The translations under genes were made by a program, and so were the position numbers. Source: Ephemerocybe angulata (taxonomy: Eukaryota > Basidiomycota > Agaricomycetes > Agaricales > Psathyrellaceae). From it: a stretch of DNA of 64,000 bases. Every line of letters begins with the position of its first letter. The first letter of the stretch is position 1. Below, piece after piece: positions 25,001 through 36,660 of the stretch. The notes under the pieces are model-generated. The model searched no databases. It saw only the letters and a program-made list of their open reading frames with translations, and was not told the origin of the DNA. The stretch is from contig JAACJK010000171.1 in NCBI GenBank assembly GCA_013368325.1, forward strand, positions 434,001 through 498,000, written 5' to 3'.

Positions 25001-25873
25001 CGCGGCTAGAGTGAATGAGGTGCATCGGCTTACCCTTGGCGCCGATATGGTCAGGATGGCGCATAACGGTGATGTTGGGATCGAGCTTCTCCAAGTAGTT
25101 CTGGCATTCCTTTGTGAGATCCGGGCATTCAAGACGCAAAAAAGGAAGACCGCCGACCTTGGTGTGCTTGGAGCTCATGTTCATAGTCTGGGTGACCTCT
25201 TTGTAGACAATGATGTAGACCTTCACGCCGAGCTTCGCCTTGCGAGCCAGGATCTTGTCGAGGCGCCATTCAGGGAAGTGCGCGGGCGGGCGTCGCAGGT
25301 ACAGCTCAGGGGTTAGCCACCAGTCCTACGCAACATAAGCCATTTGTGCCACTCCCTCTGCTAGTCCAAACGTACCAGGATGAAGATGGCCTCCTTTGCA
25401 TTCTCGAGCATCTCAGACAAGGCCCACATGTAGTCGTGGCCGTCGACGTGCCTTCATACCTCAAGTCAGGGCTTGAACAGGGGGAACGCGTAGCAACGCA
25501 CCATTTGACCGTGTTACCACCTCTTTCTCCCGCAAAGCTCTTGAATCTGTGGCCCTCCCTTATCTTGGCCCTCTCTTCGTCTTGTTCCTTTTCATGGGGC
25601 TCGTCGTGGCGTCCTAGAGATATAAATACGTGAGATTTGGTCGTCGAAATAGATCTGTATACCAACGATTAGGGTTCAAACGACCTGAAAGGCAGCTTCA
25701 GCACACACTAATCAGGGGACAAAAGGATAGTTACCGATGAGCTCGTTCCTTCCATGTTCGACGATCTTCGCCGACTGCTTCACAAAATTGTTAATGAAAC
25801 TCATATGTTTCGGTGAGTCTTCTGGAACATGGAGATTCTTCAGTTCTTGCAGCTTTGTTTTGAAAAACGACAT
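22016..25873 (-). CDS. Phospholipase D with two HKD motifs
   Basis: Cleaves phosphatidylcholine-type lipids to phosphatidic acid. Starts MSFFKTKLQELKNLHVPEDS; a second Met lies at residue 24. The first catalytic block is HGHDYMWALSEML-like, then EAIFILDWWLTPELYLRRPP, VKVYIIVYKEVTQTMNMSSK and the first HKD site HHEKVVVVDNHWAAVGGLDL (His and Lys before an intron, Asp after). The second site is YIHSKLMIVDDRKVI followed by GSANINDRSQKGDGDSE. The C-terminal IYI follows FINGPAWIGLDPTLP. No PX or PH domain was seen before the catalytic core, so it resembles the short PLD type rather than full SPO14. More than 15 introns. About 830 residues. All catalytic residues are present. Confidence 0.9.
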
Positions 25874-27168
25874 GGGAGAAAATGGGAAAAACGACGAGCT
25901 CGTCAACTAACCGAGTGATCGAGGGCTTAAATGCTTGCCAAGCTGGACGTCAAAGGGCGGCCAAGAGTACACAGAGCAGCCTTGATGATGGGCGCGTCCG
26001 TGAAACGTCGGTAGGTAGGTAAAGGTTCAGCGGAAAGGTGTTGTCAGGGGCCCGAAAGGATCTACCCCTAAATTTAAGGCGATTGATTAGATTCCGCAGC
26101 TGTAGATTAGATTAGGTCGACTACTAGGGCACAACTTTGCGTACTTGAGTTTCGCTTGGGAGGAAAATAAAGTCTCTCTGAGTGGGTGAGACTGGCAAAA
26201 TCGCACCAGAATAAGACTATATACGGGGTTGTCGGAATTGAAATGGGCGCCCATGACGTCCAAACGATATCGGCATTTTGATGCATCGAACCGGGGTCTA
26301 GGTTGCCTCAGAGCTCTGAAGGTCAAAGCACTGGTGTAGGTCTTGTCCAAGAGTCTGAGCGAGTACGATGTGCAGTAAAAGGCAAGTTGAAAGCCTGAAA
26401 ACCTTCTAGTGTGTCAGAACCCATCAAATCACACGTTTGGAGAGTTTTAGCGCCCAAAATCAAGCGCCGCGACGCCAATGCACTTAATTTCCGTCCTTTA
26501 ACCCCGATAGGGACTTCTCGCTTGGGTTGAGGATGGGTTCAAATTCACTCTTGTATGCGTCATGAATGTTCTTCATTTTCTCAACAAGATCGGGTGTGAG
26601 ACGTGAAGATCACTTCGAGAAGAACTGTATTCCTCGACTTCATTATAGGACAAAGAGACATACACAACTTAACACAAGCCGGCGGCCGTGCTTCCCAAGG
26701 GCCATACTTCTGCGCCTCATTACGACACGAAGCCACACTCGATGTGATATAATATATCAGTCTCGTACACTACAAAACATATTTGGGGTCCTGAGGTATA
26801 TACTCTGCACCATGAGGCTGAAGAAGATGGTGTCCATCCGCTCCTTTGGTCGCAGAGTACCCTCAAGCTGCTCCACGTGTGTGTCTAAATCTTACTAAAA
26901 CACATGTTACGGCCCTTCAAGTGTCCCTCCACCCAGAGAGCATCTTCAAGGTGATAAGAGGGCTATGAACTGCATAATTCTCCTATTCCCATAACAACGG
27001 AAGGCAGTACAGGTCATTAATGAGCGGGGCTTACGCGCTCTACTAGCTAATGTAAACATACAATATGGTACATACACAAATGAAGCAATTCCGAATCGAC
27101 AATGTGGTACTAAACAACCCGAGAAGGGGACGGACAAGTCGTATATCTTAGCAAGGTGAACATACGAA
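25874..27168. other. Gene-free stretch between phospholipase D and the 7TM gene
   Basis: About 1.3 kb. It holds the phospholipase D promoter on the left and 3' flank of the 7TM gene on the right. Open frames at 26087-26350 and 26566-26898 have no recognisable similarity and no intron pattern that extends them. Confidence 0.4.
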
Positions 27169-28681
27169 TCAGGGTTCAGAACCATCCTGAATCCACTCCG
27201 ACTTTCGGTGAGCTGAAGTTGGGATCCTCACGCTCTCGGCATCTGGCGAGGCACCCGGGTATTTGAACGTATCCACATCAGGATCGGGGGGATACCGCGA
27301 GACGGTAGTCTGGATAGTGATTCTATGAAGTCCAAGCCCCGTCCCATTCTGGGTTAAGATGGAGGAACCTTGGCCGCCCGAGCTTTCCTGCCTCCGATCT
27401 GCGCTCGTGATGATAAGGTTGAAAGTTATTCCCTAGACAAGTCAAAGTTGGTCAGATCTGAGCTGGCCGAATGGGAGCGAAGCATGGCAATGGAAGCGAC
27501 GTACGATAATCTGAACAACCTGAGAAGAGAAAAGGACGAAAATTAGTATATGATCTTAGCACCGCGAGGCGAAAATGCCGGTAAAGCGAAGGAAATGGCT
27601 CACTGCATTCGAAACTCCGTACATTCCATTGTTGCCCGCCATATACAACACGACGAGAACCACCATTGAAACGGTATATATGAGCCCAGATTCAATCATA
27701 ACCACAGCCGCTCTGGTCAGAGGGCTATCCTGAACAATCACAACACTCCGGTGCACTGGAAGCTTCCTCTGCACCCTCAGAATCCGACGCACAATCAACC
27801 CTAAAGCATTCCCGTTTAATTAGAAGCTTGTCCTGATAATGAAGGTAAGGTACATACCAGTCGTAAGGACGTTCGTTACCAGGGTCAGGCACAGCATGCT
27901 GGCCATAAATGGGACGAGGGTTGAGGCTTTTAACAGGTGCCCTGTAGTATCGTGTGTGGCTTCGACGTAGACCGTAACGACTCCGCAGACTTTATTTGGC
28001 AAGGATCAGCATCATTCTTCAATGCGAGGTGTCCAGCAGCATCTGAGCTGGGAACGTACCTGTACATCCGAGCCAAAGGACTGTCGAGGTAGCAATAACG
28101 AGCCAGCGTCTGTCATAGATGATCCAGCAGCGGTACAGCTACTCCAAGGTGAGGTGAGGTGAGGTGAGATGAATAAGAGCTGATTTACGCACGAGGATCG
28201 CATCTCCAACGAAAGTCTGCGCCACAAAGCACCCCATCTTCATCACATTAATCCAGTTAGAAGTCTTGCTAAACTCCTCAACCGGATCGCCTTCGTAATA
28301 AACGAAAGCGTCCAGATTATGACGAACATGAAAGGCCACATCCAAGGACGCGATTACGAACATCGCAACAGCGGCAATGACCATCTTCCAGTGGAGATCG
28401 CGGACCGGTTTCAGGTGCCCATCTATCCATAGAAGAATACGGAGGCAGTGGACGAATGTTACTAAAAAAATGCCTGAGGTTGGCAGGTTCAGTTCCTCTA
28501 GACTGGATTTGGGGATACAGGTGAACAAGTCGCACTGGGTCGTTCGAATTGCAAACGCGTTTAGCCGGATGACCGATATAACTTGAAGGAAGCTGTGCTT
28601 GACGTACCCATAAAACACACTCTCCATGAACAGACCTACGATCTGAGCAGCGTCGATGGGAAACTTTTCGTGGTTGGCCAT
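27169..28681 (-). CDS. Basidiomycete-type seven-transmembrane membrane protein, function unknown
   Basis: Multi-pass protein of a family very expanded in mushroom-forming fungi and usually annotated as hypothetical. It starts MANHEKFPIDAAQIVGLFME. Hydrophobic segments include GIFLVTFVHCLRILLW, MVIAAVAMFVIASLDVAFHV, LLYRCWIIYDRRWLVIATS followed by VLW, STLVPFMASMLCLTLVTNVL, SGLIYTVSMVVLVVLYMAG and AVVQIIGITFNLII. The C-terminal tail is hydrophilic (DTFKYPGASPDAESVRIPTS) and ends IQDGSEP. Receptor function is possible but unproven. The exon 1/2 junction is odd: the obvious donor after FYG does not match the phase of the acceptor before IFLVTF, so either a donor 14 bases earlier is used, or an intron is kept, or there is a one-base error. 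Confidence 0.75.
28140..28167. repeat. GGTGA pentamer tandem repeat inside an intron
   Basis: GGTGA is repeated four times with a fifth degenerate copy, inside an intron of the 7TM gene. On the coding strand it reads as a run of TCACC units just upstream of the next splice acceptor region. Confidence 0.8.
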
Positions 28682-31179
28682 CTAAGCTATGGGCCACGGC
28701 GAGATGATAAAGGTCAGGGAGAGAGACGAGGAGAAAGCTTAAAGGGATAGAATAGAAATAAAGACAGGTCAAGTGCCGCTCACCGGGATATAGGCCAGGC
28801 AATATAAATTCCGCGGCAACCATCCGGCCAAGTGCGATAAGTCAAGCCTAAAAGAGATGCATGAATTCACCACGTCGCAAAATTGCTGTGCTTAAATAGC
28901 GTTGCTGGGAGTGGACCATGTGCAAGTGTTCAACATTCCCCACCGGCGACCAAAGTGCCACGGAAGGAACGATCACCTCTCACACATCCATCATGTGGCT
29001 TGCCAGTGAGATTGCACAAAGGTCGTAGGAAATGGCTAGGGAGATAATGCAAGTCAACCGATGGTGAAGGTAAAGCTACCTGGGCATAGCATAGAGGATT
29101 GAACTTGCCCCTTGCTCTAATGTCCTCTCAGCTATGTTTTGAGTTCCTTACCTACTATAAACTCTCTGAACGAGTCGGTCCCGAGAGACTTATCTGCCTA
29201 GTAGACGTTCACAGGATGAACACCGGAGACAAGAGCGAGCCTTCCGATGCCAATTGAATAGATTTTTGATTGTCACAAGGGGCCCCAGGCCGAGCAGCCC
29301 GAGGGATGGGGTTCACCCTGAGGGTGCTCGGTACTTACCACTTTTCGGGGTCCCTCACCATAAAAGAAAACGGCCATCAATGCCGAAGTGAACATCGTCT
29401 TGGTGCACAGGCGCTTAAACGGGTCCTATACTACTAGTTTATAACGCATGGTCGTGTTAAACGTGAATTGGGGATGGAAATCGCTATACGGACTTGCTAT
29501 GCGTTTTGCGGGAGGCTTGAGTGTATGAGACATATCTTTTTCTCGCCAGGACGATGCCAAGATGATCCAAGATAACTACATTGACCACGGAGCCTTAAGG
29601 CGCAGGAATAAGAAGACTGTCGCAAGACTGGAAGCTGCTGGAGCCAATCAACGGGCGCAAAGTCCAACTCTCAAGACATTAGCGGATAGCTGGCCTTCTG
29701 TGAGGAGGTACTGAACAACGATGACACTCAGAGTCAGACCGATTGAGACTGAGGAAAGGCCAACGGGCTTGCTTTTTTGTACCTACAGATAGTGTCTACG
29801 ATGTCTACGTATCTTGCATGTATCCCTTGCGTAGAGGATGGTACGCTCCTGCTGATCAGCGAGACCCCAGGTGTGGGAGTTGTTTACATGGGGGGGAACC
29901 TGGGGGAACTTGCCATACCCGGGCTGCTCGGCCTGGGTCCCTTGGGATTGTCACTCGATGGCCGTCGTGTGGCGTTATCACATTCCCAGTCCGTCCTGGC
30001 AGTTACGAGAGAAAGATGTGAGAAGATATTCAGCATAAATGCATAGGAAAGAACACATACCACCACTGGCAGTTGTCCATCTATCTTCCATCCACAACCT
30101 TCGAATACATGCCCATAATCTCTGGTCCACACGTAGTCCAGACCACAAACACAGTCCACTATGTAGCCACAACCCTGTGCTGCGGCGTCAGTGAAGACCC
30201 AAGTTGGACCCAAGATAAAAGATGGTGGCAACAATCCAAAACCTTCACGACAGCTAAAATGGAGTGCTGTAGCGCTGCGGGTCTCATGCTGTCTCATGGC
30301 AGACGCAGAAATACCGCTCAACTGCAGACAAAAGATACGCGTTTCCAAGACATCACAGCGGGCGTGACGATAAGTAACTTGGTGAAGGGAAGAGAGAGGC
30401 CGCTGGGAGCGCTGAGCCACGTGAACTCTAATTTATTTTTGATCGTCGCTCGGACGCTTTTGTCGCGTTCGAACCCAATTCGTGAAGCTGGATTTTCGGA
30501 TTGCTTTCGAGTTTGGGGCCTTGGGGCACTCAAGGAACTTAGTGAAGGCGGAGATGAAGACGAGCCACAGGGACTTGCCCTTCTGCACAGTGTTTATCTT
30601 CATTCAAAGGTGTTTCATGCCCAAGGGAGGGAGGGCGCGCCTGAGAAGGGCGTTGGGCGCTTAAATGATGCTCGGAAGCGGGCTAAGCGGCTTCCAGACC
30701 ATGGTCAACAGTGGCTGCATCATTCGAAGCGACGCCTCAAAATACGGCTCCCATACCAGGCAAGTCAGGCCGAAAACCCGACCCAAACCTCCCAACCCAA
30801 ACCTTCAAAGCATACCCGCAACCGTCGGAGAAACACCCTGCGAAAAACATTAGAGAGGTCTCCCGAGTCCACGAATCCTAAACTTGCCTAACCTTGGCCT
30901 AACCCGCCCACTTCGCAAGGGGAGATCTCCGAACTAAGTCATAATATACAATTTATTTATTTCATCTCAACTGCGAAACAAGGAGCACCAGGACAACCGC
31001 ATGTCCCATCCCTACGAATGCCATAACAAGTCATAACCTCGGAAAAATGGGCCCTGCAGACCCCGTCCCCGTCTCAAAAGCCCTAGCTGAATCTCCGCAC
31101 CGTGATCAGAATCGCCAGGGCCCACTCGCGCAGCCATTCTGAAACGAAACGGGGGTGAAACACAACGCTTGCTCCACAC
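28682..31179. other. Gene-free 2.5 kb stretch with an imperfect inverted repeat
   Basis: No gene was recognised on either strand. The longer open frames (minus 29884-30420; plus 30073-30891) overlap each other antisense and show no family motif. It contains the inverted repeat at 29277-29301 and 29920-29945. The right end is 3' flank of the bromodomain gene. Confidence 0.4.
29277..29945. repeat. Imperfect inverted repeat pair, about 25 bp arms
   Basis: The left arm (29277-29301) contains CCCAGGCCGAGCAGCCCG. The right arm (29920-29945) contains its exact reverse complement, CGGGCTGCTCGGCCTGGG, and the flanking AAGGG/CCCTT also pairs with one or two mismatches. The arms are about 620 bp apart. 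This could mark the ends of a small non-autonomous transposon, but no target-site duplication was found by eye. Confidence 0.45.
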
Positions 31180-33530
31180 CTAAGACGAACCAAGCGTTGG
31201 GACGAACTGCCGGATATGCTCTGGGACCAGATCCTTCGGCAACCGCGCTATCGTGTCCAAAGGCGCGCGCTTCGCAAGCGCTAACAAATTTAGGCGCAAA
31301 TTCCTGAGCACAGGATCCTCTACGGAGGAGTCATCCTCGCTGGGGGGTTTGGGTGCAAGGTTCCGGCGGTTGAGGTCGATAATCACGGCCGCGACATAAT
31401 CCAGCACCTCCTTCAACTCCTCCGGGCCCTCAAGCTCGGCGTCTGGCTCCTTGTTCGGCGCTGCCGCCGCCATCCACGATGGTTCCGGCTCCTCCACCTC
31501 CATGCTGTCGCCCGCCTTCGCGTCATTCTTGACCTCGGCCGACACTGCTGCCTGTTTCCGCCTCTCCTTCAACTCCTTCCCGTGCCATTCCTCCTCGCTC
31601 AGGAACAGTTCGTTTGGTATCTTGATGAGCGCGGCCATGTCGATCTTGTGTGTGCTGATCGACCGAAGCTGAGCGAGAGCAGTGTTCGCAGCCGGGTACA
31701 CGTTCAATGACGTCGCCATCTGGCCCGTCGGTTCCGCCCTGCCCTCCACGCTCTCCGCCACGCTTTTCAAAAGCGAGTGCCCGCCGCCCGTAAGCTCATC
31801 CACAATGTTCTCCTCCACCCACTTCGCTAGCGGAGGCACATTGTCCCCATACTGCATAAACTCCGCCAGACTCCGTACATACGCCAACCCATCTACACCT
31901 CCATACACCAAATCACACAAATATGACTCGCCTTCCGCTGCCTTCTCCCTCGTCCAGAACGACGTCGACGGCTTCAACTCCGTTTGGGCCGGAACCTCCA
32001 ATGTTTCTCGCAGCAGATCGAAATTGCCCTCCTGTTCCTGCCCTTCCTGCACCGTACAAGGACTCATTCCTCTCCGGCGCATCTCTTCAGCTAGTTCCCC
32101 AGCCAGAAGGGCGAAGGAGCCAAAGTCCGAGGCGTGCGCTTCACGCGGCACCTGCCATGATGGGCCCTCCACCGCTTCGGTCTCGTCATCCCTATCCCGT
32201 CCCCTCTGCCGCGAGTTCACGTTCCGTGAAACGATCCAATGTCGTCGCTTTTCGTTTGGGGAGGGAACGGTAGGTGGTGTGTGGGTGAGAGGAACGGAGG
32301 TAGCAGCCGGGTATGATAGAGACTCGTTGATGAACATTGGGGGGTAGAGTGGGGTCAATGTGGGGCGTGATGGGGGATCGGGGACGAGACTTGAGAGTAC
32401 AGAAAACGGGTCCTCCATCTCGGTATAGTCCAAGCTGCCTTCCGGTAGCACTGGAGGGCCCTCCCTCTCTATTCGCATGCGCTCCTTCTTCGTCTTGTAC
32501 TTCTTGCCTAAATAGACGTGAGAACACGATTCTGACCGCAAATCGTAACCCGTACCTTTCAGCTTGAGCGACAGCATCGTTTTCGCCCAGTCCGAGCCAG
32601 GTGGAAACGCGCCAATTCCATCCTTCGATCCAGGTAACCGGCCCTCGGCGTCGACGGACTCTGATACTTGGCCGGAAGTCGTCACAGGTTGGTTGTGCTT
32701 CTTATACGGGCCTCTTGGACCGCGCCTGGTCGTTGTTGATTGCGGTTGGGGCTGCGATTGCACCGAAACTGAGCGCGCTCGGCTCTGGTCATCCACATCC
32801 ATACGCTCCTCTTCCTCCTCCTCTACGTTGACTGTCGGGGTATCATCTTCATTCTCTATGTCTATGGTCCAGTCCGCTTCATGTTGAATGACCGTCCCTG
32901 CCGCTCTGTTGATATGCTCCATGCTGAATGCCTCTATTTTATCTGCTTCAGTGTAATAGATAGACCCAGGAGGGTTGAAGATCTTCGCATTGGTCGTTAC
33001 GAGTCGCAGGTCGGACTATAATGCCATGAGACAGATAGTTGATGGAGCAGCAAATTACGCACTGCGAACTCCTCTAGTGACTTGTATCGTCCCCGGGCGA
33101 CCTTCTCAGACATGGTCCCCAGGTCCATTGGACTCTTGACAACATCAAGATACCCCGGGACGTTCTGTGCATCCACCGGGTGCAAGAAGAAAGCATAATC
33201 GTCCTTCCTGCAACATATCAGAACCGACGCCGGTCTTGAGCCACTTACGACTCACCTTTTTATCTGGACTATCAGTTTCGACAGAACCTCCTTCAACGGT
33301 TTCAGTTTAGTCGGCCGCGGGGGCTTCTTGTCCACGATTTCGATGACATCTTCGACGGGTGGGGGGTATGAGAATGAGGTCGAGCGAGGTTTCGATTTCT
33401 TGCTACTCTTGGCCGCTAGAACGCTCTTGAGCGACGGCAAGACCAATTTGAGACCGCTGGATCCGGAGTTCGAAGGTTTTGAATGGTACGACTCGGTCCT
33501 GGAGAAGTTATTGGAAGAAAAGCTGTCCAT
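31180..33530 (-). CDS. Bromodomain protein, BRD7/BRD9-like
   Basis: Nuclear acetyl-lysine reader; animal BRD7/BRD9 are SWI/SNF subunits, so a chromatin-remodeller role is inferred. The start (33530) gives MDSFSSNNFSRTESYHSKPS. A basic, Ser-rich N-terminal part is followed by LKPLKEVLSKLIVQIKRKDD, then the bromodomain: HPVDAQNVPGYLDVVKSPMD (ZA loop), LGTMSEKVARGRYKSLEEFA, and TTNAKIFNPPGSIYYTEADK carrying the acetyl-lysine Asn. The long C-terminal part has an acidic run (VNVEEEEEERMDVDD), a GPRGPYKKH basic patch, and a helical region ending VPEHIRQFVPTLGSS. About 720 residues. The frame upstream stays open to a T-run but has no in-frame ATG. Confidence 0.85.
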
Positions 33531-33580
33531 GAATTCTGCTCGTCGAGGCAAGGGTGCTCCGGGGTTCAAAAAAATTACCT

Positions 33581-33931
33581 GGGGTCAGAAAGATTTTTTT
33601 GACCAACTCGGGAGGGACTATCTAACTACGTAAGCGCCAAGACCTTCCAAATATAGTAATTCCGATCAATTTTAAACAGCTGCGCGCGCCCACGAGTGCC
33701 CAAGTTCAACTCTGGCCCAGCGTATCTATTATTTACAACTACCATATGCTTCAGAGTTCTAAATAAAATTACAACAATAGTATTGAAAGATGTATGCTAT
33801 TAATATTTAAGTTCCTACACATGTTATCTCCTTCCAAAGCTCACAAAAGTCCCCCCAGAAGCCCGAAATTGGGCTTTGAAGGGGGGGTCAGAAAGATTTT
33901 TTTCCAGCCCTCCGGGGGGACTAACTAACTA
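33581..33931. repeat. Imperfect direct repeat pair with 20-bp identical core
   Basis: GGGGTCAGAAAGATTTTTTT occurs at 33581-33600 and again at 33884-33903. The similarity continues with GGGACTATCTAACTA at about 33613-33627 versus GGGACTAACTAACTA at about 33917-33931. About 300 bp separates the copies. Likely traces of a dispersed repeat; family unknown. Confidence 0.7.
33851..33887. repeat. Strong hairpin-forming palindrome
   Basis: CCCCCC at 33851-33856 pairs with the G run at 33881-33887, and AAGCCC pairs with GGGCTT around a short AT loop (33859-33877). Only a few unpaired bases break the stem. It directly abuts the right copy of the direct repeat. Confidence 0.7.
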
Positions 33932-36660
33932 TCCCACGGTCGCTCATTTGAAGACCAGAGCACCCTTGCGTCGAGGAGATATAGTGCGCTGTACCGGTCA
34001 CGCGATTCTGATTGGTTCAACCTTTGCTGCTTATCTCATCATTTTAGAGCGAACCGGTCTGATGATCAGGCGAACTGATTGGTTCGCCCTCTACCATCGC
34101 TTTCGCTTGGACTCACTCAGCTCTGCGCTCTCCACGGTTAACGAGAAGGGGATCTTCTGGTTGACACACTCAAGAATATAGCTTGAGGACTCCAAGCTGC
34201 TGTTCCAGAGATTAATAGCTTGGGCTGTGTCCTCCGGTGTCGATTGCTTTGCCCGAATACCGATGATGGAGGACTGTAACATTCGCCCAATACTCGCCAC
34301 TACGCTGCCTGTGAAATTGGATGGGGATCATCTGAGATTCCGGTCGGTCAGGGAAGGTATATGTCCTCCGCTGAGCTTTCTACCTACCTAGTCCTGGCAT
34401 CAACATGAGCATTGACCTCGAGGCGACCTTCAGGATGTCGTCTGATTTACCATTGCACCTCTCAATATCCTCTCCCAGTTAATTACCACACAATGAACGA
34501 TATCTGGGTCCTCTGGGGCATGGCTTTCTCAAGTCGGAATCTCTGAATGGTCTAGTCCCCTTATACTTCGATGGAACTATTCTCTTGGGACTACTCTCGG
34601 TTGGCTCTCGGTCTTGTGCTGCACCTTCAATGGGATCTCGCAATTATAGGGACTACGTATTGAAAGCTGCGCCGCATTTATCCCACGAAGTAGGAATTTG
34701 CTCCGAGTCAATTTGCCCCAGGATCTGGCGGTGACTTTTCACCCGGTATTACCTCGACTGGAAATGCATGGTGGATTCCCTGAAGTTGTTGACCGGAGGG
34801 GATAGAACTTCGCTGCGTATGTATTATACTCATCTCTGCTCTTCCTTTCACGCACTGATCCGTATCAGAAAGCCAAACACATTTAGTTGCCTCGCTTGGC
34901 CCCTTCCCTTTTCGATTACTAGCCTTGTAGTTAGCTGCTGACTTGGGGTGAGGGACGTCAGGCTCTCGGGTTGTCCCGAGCAGACGGCCAGATGTTTAAC
35001 CTTACCATTTACCTTGACAGGCCCTTCTTGGGAACACTCACTCCGCGGCTATGGGGTCAAACGCCTACCCAGTAAGCTTCACACTGCACTGGATCTATGC
35101 CTGATCTTATTCGAATATGAAAAGGGCCTTTCCCATTTCGCTTGGTGTGTCAATTGTTGACGTCGCGTTCCCGAGGCCCTGCTCCCCATTGGAAATTCAG
35201 CTGCGCTATACATGGTAAACTCACCACAGATTCACCCATTATGCTCATGATTGAGTTCCTAGTCGCGCTTAACCTTCACGGCGCGTGCATCGTTGTGTAA
35301 TTGTCTGAGAATTGACTGTACGCCTGGTCTTCACGTTTTAGGAACCCCCGGACCATCATCCAAAGGTTCCTCAACTTTAATATCCACGAGGCCTCACGAT
35401 CATATAGGCTCTACTCTCTGTCAATTAAAATCACGGGCCTAAATGGACGCCTCTCCACAACTGCGGTACATAATGGTGCTGAAATGCATAGTGTATCTCT
35501 AGGGTCCATTTTGCCAGTGGATACCGTCACTCGATGAGACGCAAGGCGACCCGTCGGCCTGCTACAAGGTTGAAGGCTCTCATGAGCCTCTGTAATAAGC
35601 GACATAGGGATGTGGGTTGTTAACAAGGCGCCACCAAATGGGCGTACGGTGGGTTTAAGATATTTTCCTGCTCGAGGAGCCTGATCTTGAACATACTCAG
35701 CGCGTTCCGATTTGTTTCTGGCTGCTTCCGTTTAGCTCCCGCCTCCCGATGGTCGCCAGTTGCCTCCAGCTTCGACAGTGAGAGGACAGGTATCTCCATC
35801 CGGTTACGCGCCCAGTGCTACGCGCGCGTCTTGTCGTCACTGTGACAATATCGATCAGTGATAGATAGCACTCGTTCTCCCTCAGACGGATGGGCCAGCT
35901 GAGGCCGGAGTTTGAGTTCATGGCTTAGATTCTAAGGATCTTCATAGATCTTCGTGCACCTATGTACGTCCTTACGGATAACAGTGCCCAAGTATTGGAG
36001 GAAAAGCATTTCCGTTCAAACTCAGTCGCGTCCGAAAGGGGCATGACCTTCCTAATTGGTGCTAGCTGTCACGACAAATCGTGACAACGAATATTTCCTA
36101 CGCAAGTGTTCGTTGCATCGCGAGGGTTGCTGTATTACCGCTCTCTCCGCAACGGTCGTCGATGACCATGGAAATTGCTGCCACATCCTGTCTTGGGTCC
36201 ATCTCTGGCCTGGAGACCACCAGAAAGGTGACCTTTTCTGCGCCGGAGCTCTCGGTGTTACCGCCAGAAGACATACAACGCTCGCAATTAACTCGAGATC
36301 ACGAGTGCGAGGAGATCAAGATTCAAGATAGGGACCATAATGAAGAGGGTAAAATAATTACAGTAACCCGGGTGGGTTCACTTACGCAAAGAGACTCAAT
36401 ATACCCATGCACATGGGCCCACGGATATGGATGTTGTAAGGTTTGGTTGCGACAGATATCGGCAATTGCTATACTTACCTGCGAACTCTCGAATGGCTCC
36501 TTGTTGCACCACCCACCTTGGGTCTCTACCACCACCACAACCGCCGCCGTCTCCTGCTCCTCTCCCTGTTCCTCCTGTCCGTCTTCTCGATGCCTTGAAG
36601 TCCAACAAGGCCTTGCTTCTGTTATCCTTGGTCCTCCTGCACTCTCCTTCTCCTACCTGG

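Larger units (their letters stand above)
33531..36660. other. Gene-free 3.1 kb stretch with repeat remnants
   Basis: No recognisable gene on either strand. The left 400 bp holds the 5' region of the bromodomain gene, two imperfect direct repeats and a hairpin. The stretch 34300-36000 has only short broken frames. The last 240 bp before the homeobox ATG stay open in the homeobox frame (in-frame ATG at 36427) and may be 5' UTR or coding. Confidence 0.4.

Noticed and set aside
29884..30420. Possible decayed 7TM paralogue on the minus strand
   Set aside because: A few Trp/Cys-rich words recall membrane proteins, but no ordered set of conserved segments could be aligned by eye.
30073..30891. 272-codon plus-strand open frame
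   Set aside because: No family motif, odd basic composition, overlaps an equally long antisense frame, and no intron pattern typical of the other genes.
35411..35626. Possible retrotransposon coding remnant
   Set aside because: A single short frame without reverse transcriptase, integrase or protease motifs.
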